From the NCBI GenBank assembly GCA_050246875.1, contig JBFWVF010000001.1:310001-374000 (forward strand): 64,000 nucleotides of DNA, read 5' to 3'. The notes under the pieces were generated by a model. That model was not told the origin of the DNA. It did not search any database and saw nothing but the letters and a program-made list of their open reading frames with translations. The stretch comes from SHWB01 sp050246875 (GTDB taxonomy: Bacteria > Pseudomonadota > Alphaproteobacteria > UBA6615). The position numbers and the translations under genes were made by a program. Shown here one piece after another: positions 36,302-46,130 of the stretch (the stretch's first letter is position 1; the number at the start of each line of letters is the position of its first letter).

Positions 36302-37132
36302 ATGCTTCGCTCCGCCTGTCTCACCAGCCTGCGCACGGCGCTGATCGGCGCCGTCGTGGTGCTCGCGCTCGCCGGCTGCGACAAGAAGGAAAAGCCCTAC
36401 GTCGAGCGCCCGGCCGAGGACCTCTACAACGACGCCATGGATGCGGTGCTGGTCGAGGAATACGTCGAGGCCAACGACCTGTTCCAGGAAGTCGAGCGAC
36501 AGCACCCCTATTCGGTGTGGGCGACGAAGGCGCAGCTCATGGCGGCCTACGCGTCCTATGTGCGCGGCAGCTACGACGATGCCGTGCTGGCCCTCGACCG
36601 CTTCATCGAACTGCATCCGGGCAACCGCGACGTCTCCTACGCCTACTATCTCAAGGCCCTCGCCTACTACGAGCAGATCAGCGACGTCGGCCGCGACCAG
36701 CGCATGACGGAGCGGGCGCTGGCCTCGCTCGAGGAAGTGACGCGGCGGTTTCCGGACAGCAAGTATTCGCGCGACGCCCGCCTCAAGCTCGATCTCGTGC
36801 GCGACCATCTCGCCGGCAAGGAGATGGAGGTCGGGCGCTACTACCTGACGCGCGGCTACTACCTCGCCGCCATCAACCGCTTCCGCAACGTCGTCGACAA
36901 GTACCAGACGACGACCCACGCGCCGGAGGCCCTGCACCGCCTGGCCGAGGCGTATTCGGCCCTCGGCATCGCCCCCGAGGCGCGCCAGAGCGCCGCCGTG
37001 CTCGGACACAACTTCCCCGGCAGCGACTGGTACATCGACAGCTACGAGATGGTCGAGGGCAAGAAGGTCGAGCGGCCGGGCGTCCCGACCGACAACGAGC
37101 CCGGTTTCTTCGGCCGGCTGTGGCCGTTCTGA
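36302..37132 (+). CDS. bamD: Outer membrane assembly lipoprotein BamD
   Basis: An essential lipoprotein of the beta-barrel assembly machine. 276 residues from the ATG at 36302, which gives a short lipoprotein signal peptide with lipobox LAGC (Cys at residue 22). The mature protein is built of five TPR-like repeats, for example LYNDAMDAVLVEEYVEANDLF and VGRYYLTRGYYLAAINRF, the latter typical of BamD. The frame is open back to 36251, but those extra residues would place the signal peptide internally. Confidence 0.95.
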   Translation: MLRSACLTSLRTALIGAVVVLALAGCDKKEKPYVERPAEDLYNDAMDAVLVEEYVEANDLFQEVERQHPYSVWATKAQLMAAYASYVRGSYDDAVLALDRFIELHPGNRDVSYAYYLKALAYYEQISDVGRDQRMTERALASLEEVTRRFPDSKYSRDARLKLDLVRDHLAGKEMEVGRYYLTRGYYLAAINRFRNVVDKYQTTTHAPEALHRLAEAYSALGIAPEARQSAAVLGHNFPGSDWYIDSYEMVEGKKVERPGVPTDNEPGFFGRLWPF

Positions 37133-37190
37133 CCGGCTTGCCCGGCTCCGGCACCGCGGTGGTGCCGACCTTCGTCTGGCGTTGCCAGCC

Positions 37191-38894
37191 ATGCTGAGAC
37201 AACTGTCCGTCCGCGAAATCGTCCTCATCGACCGTCTCGACCTCGCCGTCGATACGGGGCTCGCCGTGCTCACCGGCGAAACGGGAGCGGGCAAGTCGAT
37301 CCTGCTCGATGCGCTCGGCCTGGCGCTGGGCGCACGCGGCGACGCCGGGCTGGTCCGCGCCGGCGCGGCCCAGGCCTCCGTCGCCGCGGCCTTCGAGCCG
37401 CGGAGCGATCATCCGGTCTTCGCGCTGCTCGCCGAACAGGGCATCGACACGACGGATGGCGGCGTCGTGCTCCGCCGCACGCTCGGGCGCGACGGGCGCT
37501 CGCGCGCCTTCGTCAACGACCAGCCCGCGAGCATCGGGCTGCTGCGCCAGATCGGCGCCATGCTGGTCGAGGTGCACGGCCAGCACGAGGCGCAGGGCCT
37601 GCTCGATGCCCGCAGCCATCGCGGCGTCCTCGACGCCTTCGCCGGCAGCGAGGCCGCGCTGGCCGCGACCGCCGAGGCGTGGCGGACGTGGCGCGACGCA
37701 GCCACGGCCCATGCCGACGCCGCCGCCGAGGGAGAACGCGCACGGACCGACGAGGCCCGCCTGCGCGAGGCCTGCGCCGAACTCGACGCGCTGGCGCCGG
37801 TCGCCGGCGAGGAAGAGGCGCTGGCCGCCCGGCGGGCCCTGATGCAGAACGCCGGGCGGCTGGGCGAGGCGCTCGACACGGCCACCGGCAGCCTCGACGG
37901 CGATACCGGCGCGGCAGCGCGCGTCGCCACCGCATCGCGCGCCCTCGCGCGCGTCGCGCCGCAGGCCGGCGGCCGGCTCGACGAGGCGCTCGCCGCCCTC
38001 GACCGCGCGGCCGCCGAACTGGCCGAGGCGTCCCGTGCCCTGAGTTCCGCCGCGGGCGACATCGATCCCGACCCGCGCGCGCTCGAGAAGATCGAGGAAC
38101 GGCTTTTCGCGTTGCGCGGGGCCGCCCGCCGCCACGGCACGACGGTCGACGCCCTGCCCGAGACCCATGCGCGGCTGGCGGCCATGCTCGCCGCGATCGG
38201 CGACGGCGGCGCCCGTCTGTCGGCGCTGGCGCGCGCGGCGGAAGCGGCACGGGCCGACTGGATCGCTGCGGCCGAGGCGCTGTCGGCCCGGCGCAGCGCC
38301 GCGGCACGGCGGCTCGACGCGGCGGTCGCGGGCGAGCTGGCGCCGCTCCGCCTCGACCGTGCCGTCTTCGCCACCCGCGTCGAGCGGCTGGCCGAGGCGC
38401 AGTGGGGCCCCGAGGGCTTCGACCGCGTGAACTTCCTGGTGGCGACCAACCCGGGCGCCGAACCGGGGCCGCTCGAACGCATCGCGTCCGGCGGCGAACT
38501 CGCCCGCCTCATGCTCGCCCTCGAAGTCGTGCTGGCGGACAAGGGCAGTGCCGCGACGCTGGTGTTCGACGAGGTCGATGCCGGCATCGGCGGCGCCACG
38601 GCGGCCGCGGTCGGCGAGCGGCTGGCGAAACTGGCCGGCGGGGCGGCGGCGCGCCAGGTGCTCGTCGTCACCCACAGCCCGCAGGTCGCGGCGCTCGGTC
38701 ATCAGCACTGGCGGGTCAGCAAGCAGGAGGCCGCCGGATCGGCGCTGACCCGCGTGCAGCCGCTCGAGCCGTCGGAGCGCGAGGAAGAGATCGCCCGCAT
38801 GCTGGCCGGCGCCGTCGTGACCGACGAGGCGCGCGCCGCCGCGCGCCGCCTGATGCCGGCCGCCGCGCCCGCCACGGCCCGCCGGCGCGCCTGA
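37191..38894 (+). CDS. recN: DNA repair protein RecN
   Basis: An SMC-like ATPase in double-strand-break repair. 567 residues from ATG 37191. N-terminal ATPase half with GETGAGKSILLDALGLALG and VEVHGQHEAQGLLD, a long Ala/Glu/Arg-rich coiled-coil middle (about 150-380), then the C-terminal half with SGGELARLMLALE and Walker B LVFDEVDAGIGG, followed by VVTHSPQVAALG. A BamD-RecN-LigA neighbourhood is common in alphaproteobacteria. Confidence 0.95.
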   Translation: MLRQLSVREIVLIDRLDLAVDTGLAVLTGETGAGKSILLDALGLALGARGDAGLVRAGAAQASVAAAFEPRSDHPVFALLAEQGIDTTDGGVVLRRTLGRDGRSRAFVNDQPASIGLLRQIGAMLVEVHGQHEAQGLLDARSHRGVLDAFAGSEAALAATAEAWRTWRDAATAHADAAAEGERARTDEARLREACAELDALAPVAGEEEALAARRALMQNAGRLGEALDTATGSLDGDTGAAARVATASRALARVAPQAGGRLDEALAALDRAAAELAEASRALSSAAGDIDPDPRALEKIEERLFALRGAARRHGTTVDALPETHARLAAMLAAIGDGGARLSALARAAEAARADWIAAAEALSARRSAAARRLDAAVAGELAPLRLDRAVFATRVERLAEAQWGPEGFDRVNFLVATNPGAEPGPLERIASGGELARLMLALEVVLADKGSAATLVFDEVDAGIGGATAAAVGERLAKLAGGAAARQVLVVTHSPQVAALGHQHWRVSKQEAAGSALTRVQPLEPSEREEEIARMLAGAVVTDEARAAARRLMPAAAPATARRRA

Positions 38895-38918
38895 ACCCGT
38901 ACCGGACACACCGCCGCA

Positions 38919-39836
38919 ATGCCGTCGCTGTCGCGCGAAACCACCACCGGCCTCATCTGGCTCGTCGTCGTCGTGATCGTCTGGACGAGCTTCCATATCG
39001 TCACCCGTTACGGCGTGCAGCACGCCCTGACGGCGTGGGACCTGGTGACGCTGCGCCTCGGCATCGCCGGCATCGTGCTGCTGCCGTGGCTGGCGCGGCA
39101 GGGCCTCGGCGGGCTGTCCCTCGGCCGCGCGGCCCTGCTTTTCGCCGCCGGCGGACCGGCCTTCGCCTACAGCGCCTTCGGCGGCTACCAGTTCGCCCCG
39201 GCCGCGCATGGCGCCTCGATCCTCGCGGGAACCCTGCCGGTGTTCACGGCGCCGCTCGCCTGGTGGCTGGCGGGCGAGAAACTGTCCGGCCCGCGGCTGA
39301 TCGGCCTGCTCGCCATCTTCACCGGTGGCGCCACGCTCGTCGCCGATGCGCTGTCGGGCGGCGGGCCCGGCGCCTGGCGCGGCGACGCGCTGTTCGTGCT
39401 CGGCGCGTTCTCGTGGTCGCTGTTCGCGGTGCTGGTGAAGACGTGGAACGTCGCACCCCTGCGCGCCGCCGCCATCGTCTCGGTCGGCTCGCTGCTGACG
39501 GTGGCGCCGTTCAACCTGCTGTTCCTGCCCTCCCACTTCGTCCATGCCGAGCTGGTCGAGATCGCCGGACAGGCGATCTATCACGGCTTCTTCGGCTACC
39601 TCGTCTCGCTGGTCGGCTACAGCCGCGCCACCCTGAACCTCGGCGCGACCGCGACGTCCATGGCCATCGTCGTCGTGCCGGGCAGCGTCGCCCTGCTGGC
39701 CTGGCTGCTGCTCGACGAACCGGTCGGTCCGCTGTGCCTCGCCGGCGTCGCACTCGTCTCGGGCGGGCTGCTGGCGACGGGCTGGGCCGCCGCGACGGCC
39801 GAACGCCGGCGCCGGCTGGCGGCGGTGGCGACATGA
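38919..39836 (+). CDS. DMT-family (EamA) transporter
   Basis: A 305-residue inner-membrane permease with about ten predicted helices arranged as two EamA repeats (about 10-135 and 150-285). The first repeat has WTSFHIVTRYGVQHALTAWD, and the second ends with VALLAWLLLDEPVGPLCLAG, the usual EamA repeat ending. Substrate unknown; members export metabolites or amino acids. It sits between recN (24 bp) and ligA, whose start overlaps its stop by 4 nt. Confidence 0.88.
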   Translation: MPSLSRETTTGLIWLVVVVIVWTSFHIVTRYGVQHALTAWDLVTLRLGIAGIVLLPWLARQGLGGLSLGRAALLFAAGGPAFAYSAFGGYQFAPAAHGASILAGTLPVFTAPLAWWLAGEKLSGPRLIGLLAIFTGGATLVADALSGGGPGAWRGDALFVLGAFSWSLFAVLVKTWNVAPLRAAAIVSVGSLLTVAPFNLLFLPSHFVHAELVEIAGQAIYHGFFGYLVSLVGYSRATLNLGATATSMAIVVVPGSVALLAWLLLDEPVGPLCLAGVALVSGGLLATGWAAATAERRRRLAAVAT

Positions 39837-41962
39837 CCGGCAACGACGACATCGCCGCGCTCGACGCCGCGGCGGCGCGCGAGGAACACGCCCGCCTCGC
39901 CGCCGAGATTGCCGCGCATGACCGCCGCTACTACCAGGACGATGCGCCAAGCGTGAGCGATGCCGCGTACGATGCCCTGCGGCAGCGGCTGGAGGCGATC
40001 GAGGCGCGGTTTCCCGACCTTGCCACCGCCGACAGCCCGAGCCGACGCGTCGGGGCGGCGCCGGCGGGCGGCTTCGCCAAGGTCGTGCATCGGGTGCCGA
40101 TGCTGTCGCTGGGCAATGCCTTCGCGCCCGAGGACGTCGTCGAGTTCGAGACGCGCATCCGCCGTTTCCTCAACCTCAAGGCGGACGATCCGGTCGACCT
40201 GCTGGCCGAGCCGAAGATCGATGGCCTCTCGGCCTCGCTGCGCTACGAGAACGGCCGCTTCGTGCAGGGCGCGACGCGCGGCGACGGCAGCGAGGGCGAG
40301 GATGTCACCGCCAACCTCGCCACGCTGTCCGACGTGCCGCAGCGCCTGCACGGCGACGCACCGGCGGTGCTGGAGGTGCGCGGCGAGGTCTACATGGCCA
40401 AGTCCGACTTCCTCGCCCTCAACGAGCGGCAGGCGGCGGCCGAGGCGCGCCTGTTCGCCAATCCCCGCAATGCCGCCGCCGGCAGCCTGCGCCAGCTCGA
40501 CACGAACATCACGCGCAGCCGGCCGCTGCGCTTCTTCGCCTGGGGCTGGGGCGAGCTGTCGGAAACCGTCGCCGACCGGCAGAGCGGCTTCATCGACCGC
40601 CTCGTGGCCTGGGGCTTCAAGGTCGCGCCCGAGCGCCGGCTGTGCAACGGCGCCGCCGAGGCCCTCGAACTCTATCGCGAGATCGGCCAGCGGCGCGGCG
40701 CGCTGCCGTATGACATCGACGGCGTCGTCTACAAGGTCGACCGCCTCGACTGGCAATCGCGGCTCGGCTTCGTTTCGCGCGCGCCGCGCTGGGCCATCGC
40801 GCACAAGTTTCCCGCCGAACAGGCGACGACCGTGCTACGCGCCATCGACATCCAGGTCGGCCGCACCGGCGCCCTGACGCCCGTCGCCCGCCTGCAGCCG
40901 GTCAATGTCGGCGGCGTCGTGGTGCAGAACGCGAGCCTGCACAACGCCGACGAGATCGCCCGCAAGGACGTGCGCGTCGGCGACACGGTGATCGTGCAGC
41001 GCGCCGGCGACGTGATCCCGCAGATCGTCGGCGTCGTCGCCGAGCGCCGCCCCGACGACGCGCGCCCCTACGAGTTTCCGACCGTCTGCCCGTGCGACCT
41101 GCATACGCCGGTGGCGCGCGAGGGCGACGCGGTCGTCGCCCGCTGTACCGGCGAACTCGCCTGCCCGTACCAGCAGCTCCAGCGGCTGGAGCATTTCGTC
41201 GGCCGCGACGCCTTCGACATCGACGGCCTCGGCGCGAAGCACGTCGAGGCGTTCTGGCGCGACGGGCTGCTGCGCGACCCCGCCGACATCTTCGCCCTCG
41301 CCACCCACCGCGACGCGCTGATCGAGCGCGATGGCTGGGGCGAGCAGTCGGTCGACAACCTGCTGCGCGGCATCGAGGCCCGCCGCAGCATCGGCCTCGA
41401 CCGTTTCATCGCCGCCCTCGGCATCCGCGACGTGGGGCAGGCCACGGCGCGGCTGCTCGCCCGCACCTACGGCAGCCTCGCCGCCTGGCACGCGGCCATG
41501 CGCAAGGCCGCGGCCGAGCGCGCCGCCAATCCCGAGGAGATGAAGAAGCCCGACAAGGTCGGCGAGGCCTGGGCCGAACTGTGCAACATCGACGGCATCG
41601 GCTTCGCCGCCGCCGACGAACTCGCCGCCTTCTTCTCCGAACCTCACAATCTCGCCGTCCTCGAAAAGCTGGAGGCGGCGCTCGACGTCCGGCCGGTGGA
41701 GGCGCCACGCAGCGACGGCTCGCCGGTCGCCGGCAAGACCATCGTGTTCACCGGGACGCTCGAGAAGATGACCCGCAGCGAGGCCAAGGCCCGCGCCGAG
41801 GCGCTTGGTGCCAAGGTCGCCGGCTCGGTGTCGGCGAAGACCGACCTCGTCGTCGCCGGGCCGGGCGCCGGCTCGAAGGCCGCGAAAGCCGCCGAACTCG
41901 GCATCGAGACCATCGACGAGGACGGCTGGCTCGCGCTGATCGGCGCCGCGCCGGACGCCTGA
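39833..41962 (+). CDS. ligA: NAD-dependent DNA ligase LigA
   Basis: Seals nicks in DNA with NAD+ as cofactor. 709 residues with the standard domain order: Ia with YYQDDAPSVSDAAYDAL, adenylation domain with AEPKIDGLSASLRYENG (nucleotide-attaching Lys about 123), OB fold, a zinc finger of the alphaproteobacterial type (CPCDLHTPV ... RCTGELACPYQ), helix-hairpin-helix repeats and a C-terminal BRCT domain starting at GKTIVFTGTLEKMTRSEAK. The ATG overlaps the transporter stop. Confidence 0.96.
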   Translation: MTGNDDIAALDAAAAREEHARLAAEIAAHDRRYYQDDAPSVSDAAYDALRQRLEAIEARFPDLATADSPSRRVGAAPAGGFAKVVHRVPMLSLGNAFAPEDVVEFETRIRRFLNLKADDPVDLLAEPKIDGLSASLRYENGRFVQGATRGDGSEGEDVTANLATLSDVPQRLHGDAPAVLEVRGEVYMAKSDFLALNERQAAAEARLFANPRNAAAGSLRQLDTNITRSRPLRFFAWGWGELSETVADRQSGFIDRLVAWGFKVAPERRLCNGAAEALELYREIGQRRGALPYDIDGVVYKVDRLDWQSRLGFVSRAPRWAIAHKFPAEQATTVLRAIDIQVGRTGALTPVARLQPVNVGGVVVQNASLHNADEIARKDVRVGDTVIVQRAGDVIPQIVGVVAERRPDDARPYEFPTVCPCDLHTPVAREGDAVVARCTGELACPYQQLQRLEHFVGRDAFDIDGLGAKHVEAFWRDGLLRDPADIFALATHRDALIERDGWGEQSVDNLLRGIEARRSIGLDRFIAALGIRDVGQATARLLARTYGSLAAWHAAMRKAAAERAANPEEMKKPDKVGEAWAELCNIDGIGFAAADELAAFFSEPHNLAVLEKLEAALDVRPVEAPRSDGSPVAGKTIVFTGTLEKMTRSEAKARAEALGAKVAGSVSAKTDLVVAGPGAGSKAAKAAELGIETIDEDGWLALIGAAPDA

Positions 41963-42063
41963 CGCCGGCGGCCTGTCTCGACGCATGAAATCGACGCCAC
42001 TTGCGATGCCGCCCGGTCGGCGTCTCGCCCTAAGGTCGCGGCACCATGCCGACGGAGGCCACC

Positions 42064-42936
42064 ATGGACACTGTCGCAAGCGCACCCGACCTCGCTGGCC
42101 TCGTGGCCCGCTTTGCCGCCATCGGTGAGGATACCGAAGCGTTTCAGGACGTGCAGGATCCGTCGAACCGGCGGGTGGTCAAGTATCTCGTCGCCCGCCA
42201 CTCGCGCTTCGCCGCGATCCGCGACCGCGACAATCTGACGGTCGCGATGCTGGAGTCGATGCCGGGCAAAGGCCCGAAGCTGCACGCCCACGACTATCCG
42301 GAAATCTTCTTCTGCCAGGAAGGGACCTACGGGATCATCTGGGGTGACCATGGCGAGCACTGCGTTACGCTCGGGCCGCTCGACACCTTCGCGGTGCCGC
42401 CTGGCATCAACCGGCAGGTGGTGAATACGGGCAGCGGCCCGGGCCGCTGCCTCGTCCTGTTCGATACCACGCGCGTCGATCCGAACGAGGGCATCACCAT
42501 GCCGGCGCATGTGATCGCCGCCGAGCAGGCGAGCGGCAAAGCCTATCGGCGGCGCGCGCTCGACGGCATCCCGATGACGCCGCAGCAGGTCGCATCCTAC
42601 GTTGGCCTCCATGCCGACCTGCCGGACGACGAGCGCGACGGCGAACATGTGCTGCGCCGGGTGATCGACAGCAGCGGACCCCATGCCGCCATCACGGCAC
42701 CGCACAACCTGACGATGGCCCTCGCCGAGTCGCGCCCGGGCGCCGTCTCCGCGACGGCTACGACGCGGGGCCGCGAATTGCTGACCTGCCTCGCGGGTCG
42801 CATCGAAGTGGAGAGCGGATCGAGCAGGATCGTTCTGGACCGCTACGACTCCCTGCCCCTGGCAGCGGGCGTCGTCCGCACATACAGGAACATCGGCGCC
42901 GGCGACGGCGTCCTGCTGATCGTGGGTACCCCCTAG
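42064..42936 (+). CDS. Double-cupin-domain protein
   Basis: A 290-residue protein. A cupin barrel lies at about 55-140 (PKLHAHDYPEIFFCQEGTYGIIWGD divided around HAHDYPE and a later GPLDTFAVPPGINRQVVN), containing the metal-binding His/Glu pattern. A second, degenerate cupin near 215-290 (LTCLAGRIEVE) lacks the His pair. The ATG at 42064 is chosen because GGAGG ends 5 nt before it; 42046 is an alternative start. Such proteins include dioxygenases and sugar-binding regulators; no substrate can be named. It overlaps the convergent aminopeptidase gene by 4 nt at their stops. Confidence 0.7.
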   Translation: MDTVASAPDLAGLVARFAAIGEDTEAFQDVQDPSNRRVVKYLVARHSRFAAIRDRDNLTVAMLESMPGKGPKLHAHDYPEIFFCQEGTYGIIWGDHGEHCVTLGPLDTFAVPPGINRQVVNTGSGPGRCLVLFDTTRVDPNEGITMPAHVIAAEQASGKAYRRRALDGIPMTPQQVASYVGLHADLPDDERDGEHVLRRVIDSSGPHAAITAPHNLTMALAESRPGAVSATATTRGRELLTCLAGRIEVESGSSRIVLDRYDSLPLAAGVVRTYRNIGAGDGVLLIVGTP

Positions 42937-44720
42937 GCGGCCAGCGGCCGGCAGACCTCGTCGAGCCAGGCCCGCGTCGCCGCATCGACCAGCGGGCCGA
43001 TCTCCGCCGCGACGCGCGCGTGGTAGGCGTCGAGCCAGCCGATCTCGGCCGGCGTCATCAGCCCCGTGTCGACGAGCGTGCGGTCGATGGGCGCCAGCGT
43101 CAGCGTCTCGAAGCCGTAGAGCGGGCGCTCGCCGCCCGGAACGCCGCCGAGAGCGGCGACGGCGACGAGGTTCTCGATGCGGATTCCCCAGGCGCCTTCC
43201 TTGTAGTAGCCGGGCTCGTTCGAGACGATCATGCCCGGCGCCAGCCGCGTACCTGAGGCGACCTTGGAGATGCGCTGCGGCCCTTCGTGAACCGCGAGGT
43301 AGCTGCCGACGCCGTGGCCGGTGCCGTGGTCGTAGTCGAGCCCGGCCTGCCACAGGTACTGGCGCGCCAGCGTGTCGAGCTGGCCGCCCGTCGTCCCCGC
43401 CGGGAAACGCGCCGTGGCGACGGCGATGTGGCCCTTGAGGACGCGGGTGAAACGATCGCGCATCTCCGAGTCGGGCGTACCGACGGCGACGGTGCGCGTC
43501 ACGTCGGTCGTGCCGTCCGGGTACTGGGCGCCGGAATCGACGAGATAGAGTTCGCCCGGCGCCAGCCGCCGATCGGTCGCCGGCGTGACGCGGTAGTGGA
43601 CGACGGCGCCGTTCGGCCCGGCGCCCGAGATGGTGTCGAAGCTGTCGTCGCGAAACCCGGGCACGGCGGCACGCAGCGCGCGCAGCTTGTCCGCCGCGGC
43701 GCTTTCGAGCAGGTCGCCGCCAGCCGCGGCCGGACCGAGCCAGGCGAGGAAACGGCTCAACGCCGCCCCGTCGCGGCGGTGGGCGGCCCGCGTGCCGGCC
43801 AGCTCGACCTCGTTCTTGATCGCCTTCGGCAGCGTCACCGGGTCGGCGCCGCGGCGGATCTCGGCGCCGGCGGCGGCGAGACGCTCGAACACCCAGGCGG
43901 CGGCGGTGTCGGGGCAGGCGCGCACGCGCCGGCCGGCGAGGGCGTCGAGCCCGGCGCCGAAGGCAGCCGGCGGATTGACGCGCACGGCGTTGCCCAGATG
44001 CGCGGCCATCTCCGGCCCGAGCTTGGCGGCATCGACGTACCAGTCGGCGGTGGCGTCGGCGTGCAGGACGGCGAAGCTCAGGACCAGCGGCGTGTGGCCG
44101 ACATCGTTGCCACGCACGTTGAGCAGCCAGGCGATCGAGTCCGGCTGCGTGATGACCGCGGCGTCGAGCCCGTCGGCGGCGAGACGGCCGGCGATGTCGG
44201 CCCGCTTGTCGGCGCTCGCGCGGCCGGCATAGGCGAGATCGTGCGGCTTCGCCGGCGTCACCGGCGCGGGCGGCTGGTCGGCCCAGACGGCGTCGACGGG
44301 GTTGGCGGCGAGCGCGACCAGCGACGCGCCGGCCTTGCGGCAGCCCTCGGCCAGGCGCTCCAGCCCGGCCGGCGTGTGCAGCCAGGGATCGTAGCCGATC
44401 CGCATGCCGGGCCGCGCAGCGGCGGCCAGCCAGTCGGCGGGCGGCTGCTCGACGAGATGGCAGATTTCCCACTGGCCGGCGTCGACCTCGCGGCGCACCT
44501 GCAGGGTGTAGCGGCCGTCGGCGAACACCGCCGCGCGCGCCGCCAGCACCACCGCGGCCCCGGCCGAGCCGGTGAAGCCGGTCAGCCAGGCCAGGCGCTC
44601 GGCGCGCGCCGGCAGGTACTCGTTCTGGTGCTCGTCGGCATGCGGCACGACGAAACCGTCCACGCCGGCCGCGGCCAGCGCTCCGCGCAAGGACGCCAGC
44701 CGCTCCGTCGCCGTCGCCAT
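42933..44720 (-). CDS. pepP: Aminopeptidase P (Xaa-Pro aminopeptidase, M24B)
   Basis: A dinuclear metallopeptidase removing N-terminal residues before proline. 595 residues, the long form with two creatinase-like N-terminal domains (about 1-310) and a C-terminal pita-bread catalytic domain. Metal ligands are visible: Asp in YLVDSGAQYPDGTTDVTRT (both Asp), His in HGVGSYLAVHEGPQ, and Glu in VSNEPGYYKEGAWGIRIENL. The ATG at 44720 has GGAGG 5 nt upstream; the open frame reaches 44855 without support. Cytoplasmic, no signal peptide. Confidence 0.93.
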   Translation of the reverse strand: MATATERLASLRGALAAAGVDGFVVPHADEHQNEYLPARAERLAWLTGFTGSAGAAVVLAARAAVFADGRYTLQVRREVDAGQWEICHLVEQPPADWLAAAARPGMRIGYDPWLHTPAGLERLAEGCRKAGASLVALAANPVDAVWADQPPAPVTPAKPHDLAYAGRASADKRADIAGRLAADGLDAAVITQPDSIAWLLNVRGNDVGHTPLVLSFAVLHADATADWYVDAAKLGPEMAAHLGNAVRVNPPAAFGAGLDALAGRRVRACPDTAAAWVFERLAAAGAEIRRGADPVTLPKAIKNEVELAGTRAAHRRDGAALSRFLAWLGPAAAGGDLLESAAADKLRALRAAVPGFRDDSFDTISGAGPNGAVVHYRVTPATDRRLAPGELYLVDSGAQYPDGTTDVTRTVAVGTPDSEMRDRFTRVLKGHIAVATARFPAGTTGGQLDTLARQYLWQAGLDYDHGTGHGVGSYLAVHEGPQRISKVASGTRLAPGMIVSNEPGYYKEGAWGIRIENLVAVAALGGVPGGERPLYGFETLTLAPIDRTLVDTGLMTPAEIGWLDAYHARVAAEIGPLVDAATRAWLDEVCRPLAA

Positions 44721-44935
44721 TCTGCCTCCGAACGATCCACCGGGCCGGAAGCTAGGGTCGCCCTGCGCCGGGCGCAAGCACCTGCCGCTGCCACCCCTGT
44801 TGCCATGCACACCCTGCATTGCTGCAGTGCACAATCCAGATTGGTACGGCAGCAATACTTACCTAAATCACAGACATCGGACGGCGCCGTCACGGGCCGT
44901 CCCCAGCGGATCAACCCCTGTCACGGGTACGTACC

Positions 44936-45157
44936 ATGGCCACGTTCAATCCCCTGCAGGCTCTCGGTCGCGGCCTCGGCCGCGTCGCCCGGGCCTACGT
45001 CGAATGGCGCACGGAGCAGGCGACCCGCGTCGCCCTCGCCGGCCTCGACGAGCGCACGCTGCGCGACATCGGCGTCGACCGGCAGGGCAATCCGCTGCGC
45101 TACGTCGAGCGCAAGCCGGCCAACGCCAACAGCGACAAGTTGCGCGCCGCCGCCTGA
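44936..45157 (+). CDS. DUF1127 (YjiS-like) small protein
   Basis: 73 residues, small and basic. The DUF1127 core is ALAGLDERTLRDIGVDR (about 38-54), preceded by an amphipathic Arg-containing N-terminus. Alphaproteobacterial DUF1127 proteins act in stress and metabolic regulation, some as RNA-binding proteins. The 44721-44935 gap separating it from the divergent pepP gene is AT-richer than the surroundings and holds a small palindrome, CTGCA-ttgc-TGCAG at 44814-44827, of unknown role. A strong terminator follows. Confidence 0.85.
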   Translation: MATFNPLQALGRGLGRVARAYVEWRTEQATRVALAGLDERTLRDIGVDRQGNPLRYVERKPANANSDKLRAAA

Positions 45158-45183
45158 TCTCCTCCCTCCAGGCGTCGACGTAC

Positions 45184-45224
45184 GCGGCCCGCCCTCTCCC
45201 CCGGGGGCGGGCCGCCGCTTTTTC
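45184..45224 (+). terminator. Rho-independent terminator after the DUF1127 gene
   Basis: An 11-bp perfect stem GCGGCCCGCCC / GGGCGGGCCGC (45184-45194, 45205-45215), followed by CGC and five T. It also lies just past the stop of the convergent prmA gene. Confidence 0.88.
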
Positions 45225-45233
45225 AGGGCTTGT

Positions 45234-46130
45234 TCATGGCTTGCGAAGGGTCAGCGTGGTCCAGCCGTCGCGTGAATCGCGGCCGGCCAGCACGAGGCCG
45301 CGCGCGCGATGGGCGGCGAACACCGCCTGCGCCTGATGGTCGAGCAGCCCCGACAGCACGGCGATGCCGCCGGGGGCCAGCGCGGCCGCGCACTGGCCGG
45401 CCATGCGGATCAGCGGCCCGGCCAGCACGTTGGCGAGGATCAGGCCATAGGGCGCGTCCCTTGCCACCTCCGGCGTGCGGTAGCCGTCGCCGGCGATAGC
45501 CCGCACACGACCGGCGGCGCGGTTGATCCGCAGATTGTCTCGCGCCACCCGCACCGAATCGGCGTCGATGTCGACCGCCAGCGCCTTCGCGCCCAGCGCG
45601 TGCACCGCCGCGATCGACAGGATCGCCGTGCCGCAGCCCATGTCGAGCGTCCGCGGCGCGCGGCCGCGCCAGCGCCGCCGCGCCAACCGGTCGATGGCGG
45701 CGAGGCAGCCCTTCGTGGTCGCGTGCTCGCCGGTGCCGAAGGCCGTCGCGGCGTCGACCTCGATGGCGATGCGACCGGCCGGGATGCCGTCGCGATGCGC
45801 GGAATCGTGCACCCAGAAGCGGCCGACCGATATCGGCGCGAAGCTCGCCTGGTTCTCGGCCAGCCAGTCGACCGCCGGCAGCCAGACGATGTCGAGCGCG
45901 GGCACCGCGATGCCGGCCTGCCGCGCGCCGGCCTCGACCGCGGCGCGCACCGCCGTCTCCGTGCCGGTGTCGAGCGTGCCCTCGCCATAGCCGCGCACGC
46001 GCATGGTCTGCGGCCCGCCGACCTCGAACACGGCCAGCGCGTCGACGATATCGGCCAGCGCGCCGGCCACGGCGTCGGCGGCCGCCGCCGGCACGACGCA
46101 TTCGACCTTCCAGCCCGGCCCGGCGTTCAC
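45234..46130 (-). CDS. prmA: Ribosomal protein L11 methyltransferase PrmA
   Basis: Trimethylates L11 in the 50S subunit. 298 residues from a GTG at 46130 that overlaps the uvrD stop by 4 nt. An N-terminal substrate-binding domain (about 1-110) precedes the SAM domain: AFGTGEHATTKGCL, motif I LDMGCGTAILSIAAV, and NVLAGPLIRMA, which corresponds to the NILAxPL signature. The frame stays open upstream through uvrD on the same strand but is non-coding there. Confidence 0.92.
   Translation of the reverse strand: MNAGPGWKVECVVPAAAADAVAGALADIVDALAVFEVGGPQTMRVRGYGEGTLDTGTETAVRAAVEAGARQAGIAVPALDIVWLPAVDWLAENQASFAPISVGRFWVHDSAHRDGIPAGRIAIEVDAATAFGTGEHATTKGCLAAIDRLARRRWRGRAPRTLDMGCGTAILSIAAVHALGAKALAVDIDADSVRVARDNLRINRAAGRVRAIAGDGYRTPEVARDAPYGLILANVLAGPLIRMAGQCAAALAPGGIAVLSGLLDHQAQAVFAAHRARGLVLAGRDSRDGWTTLTLRKP

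Noticed and set aside
33253..36384. A 1043-codon open frame antisense to ftsZ/lpxC
   Set aside because: Low-complexity Arg/Gly/Ala translation with no recognisable fold opposite two conserved genes.
41086..41180. An apparently defective zinc finger in LigA (CPC instead of CxxC)
   Set aside because: As I recall, this spacing is the common alphaproteobacterial LigA form; all four Cys are present.
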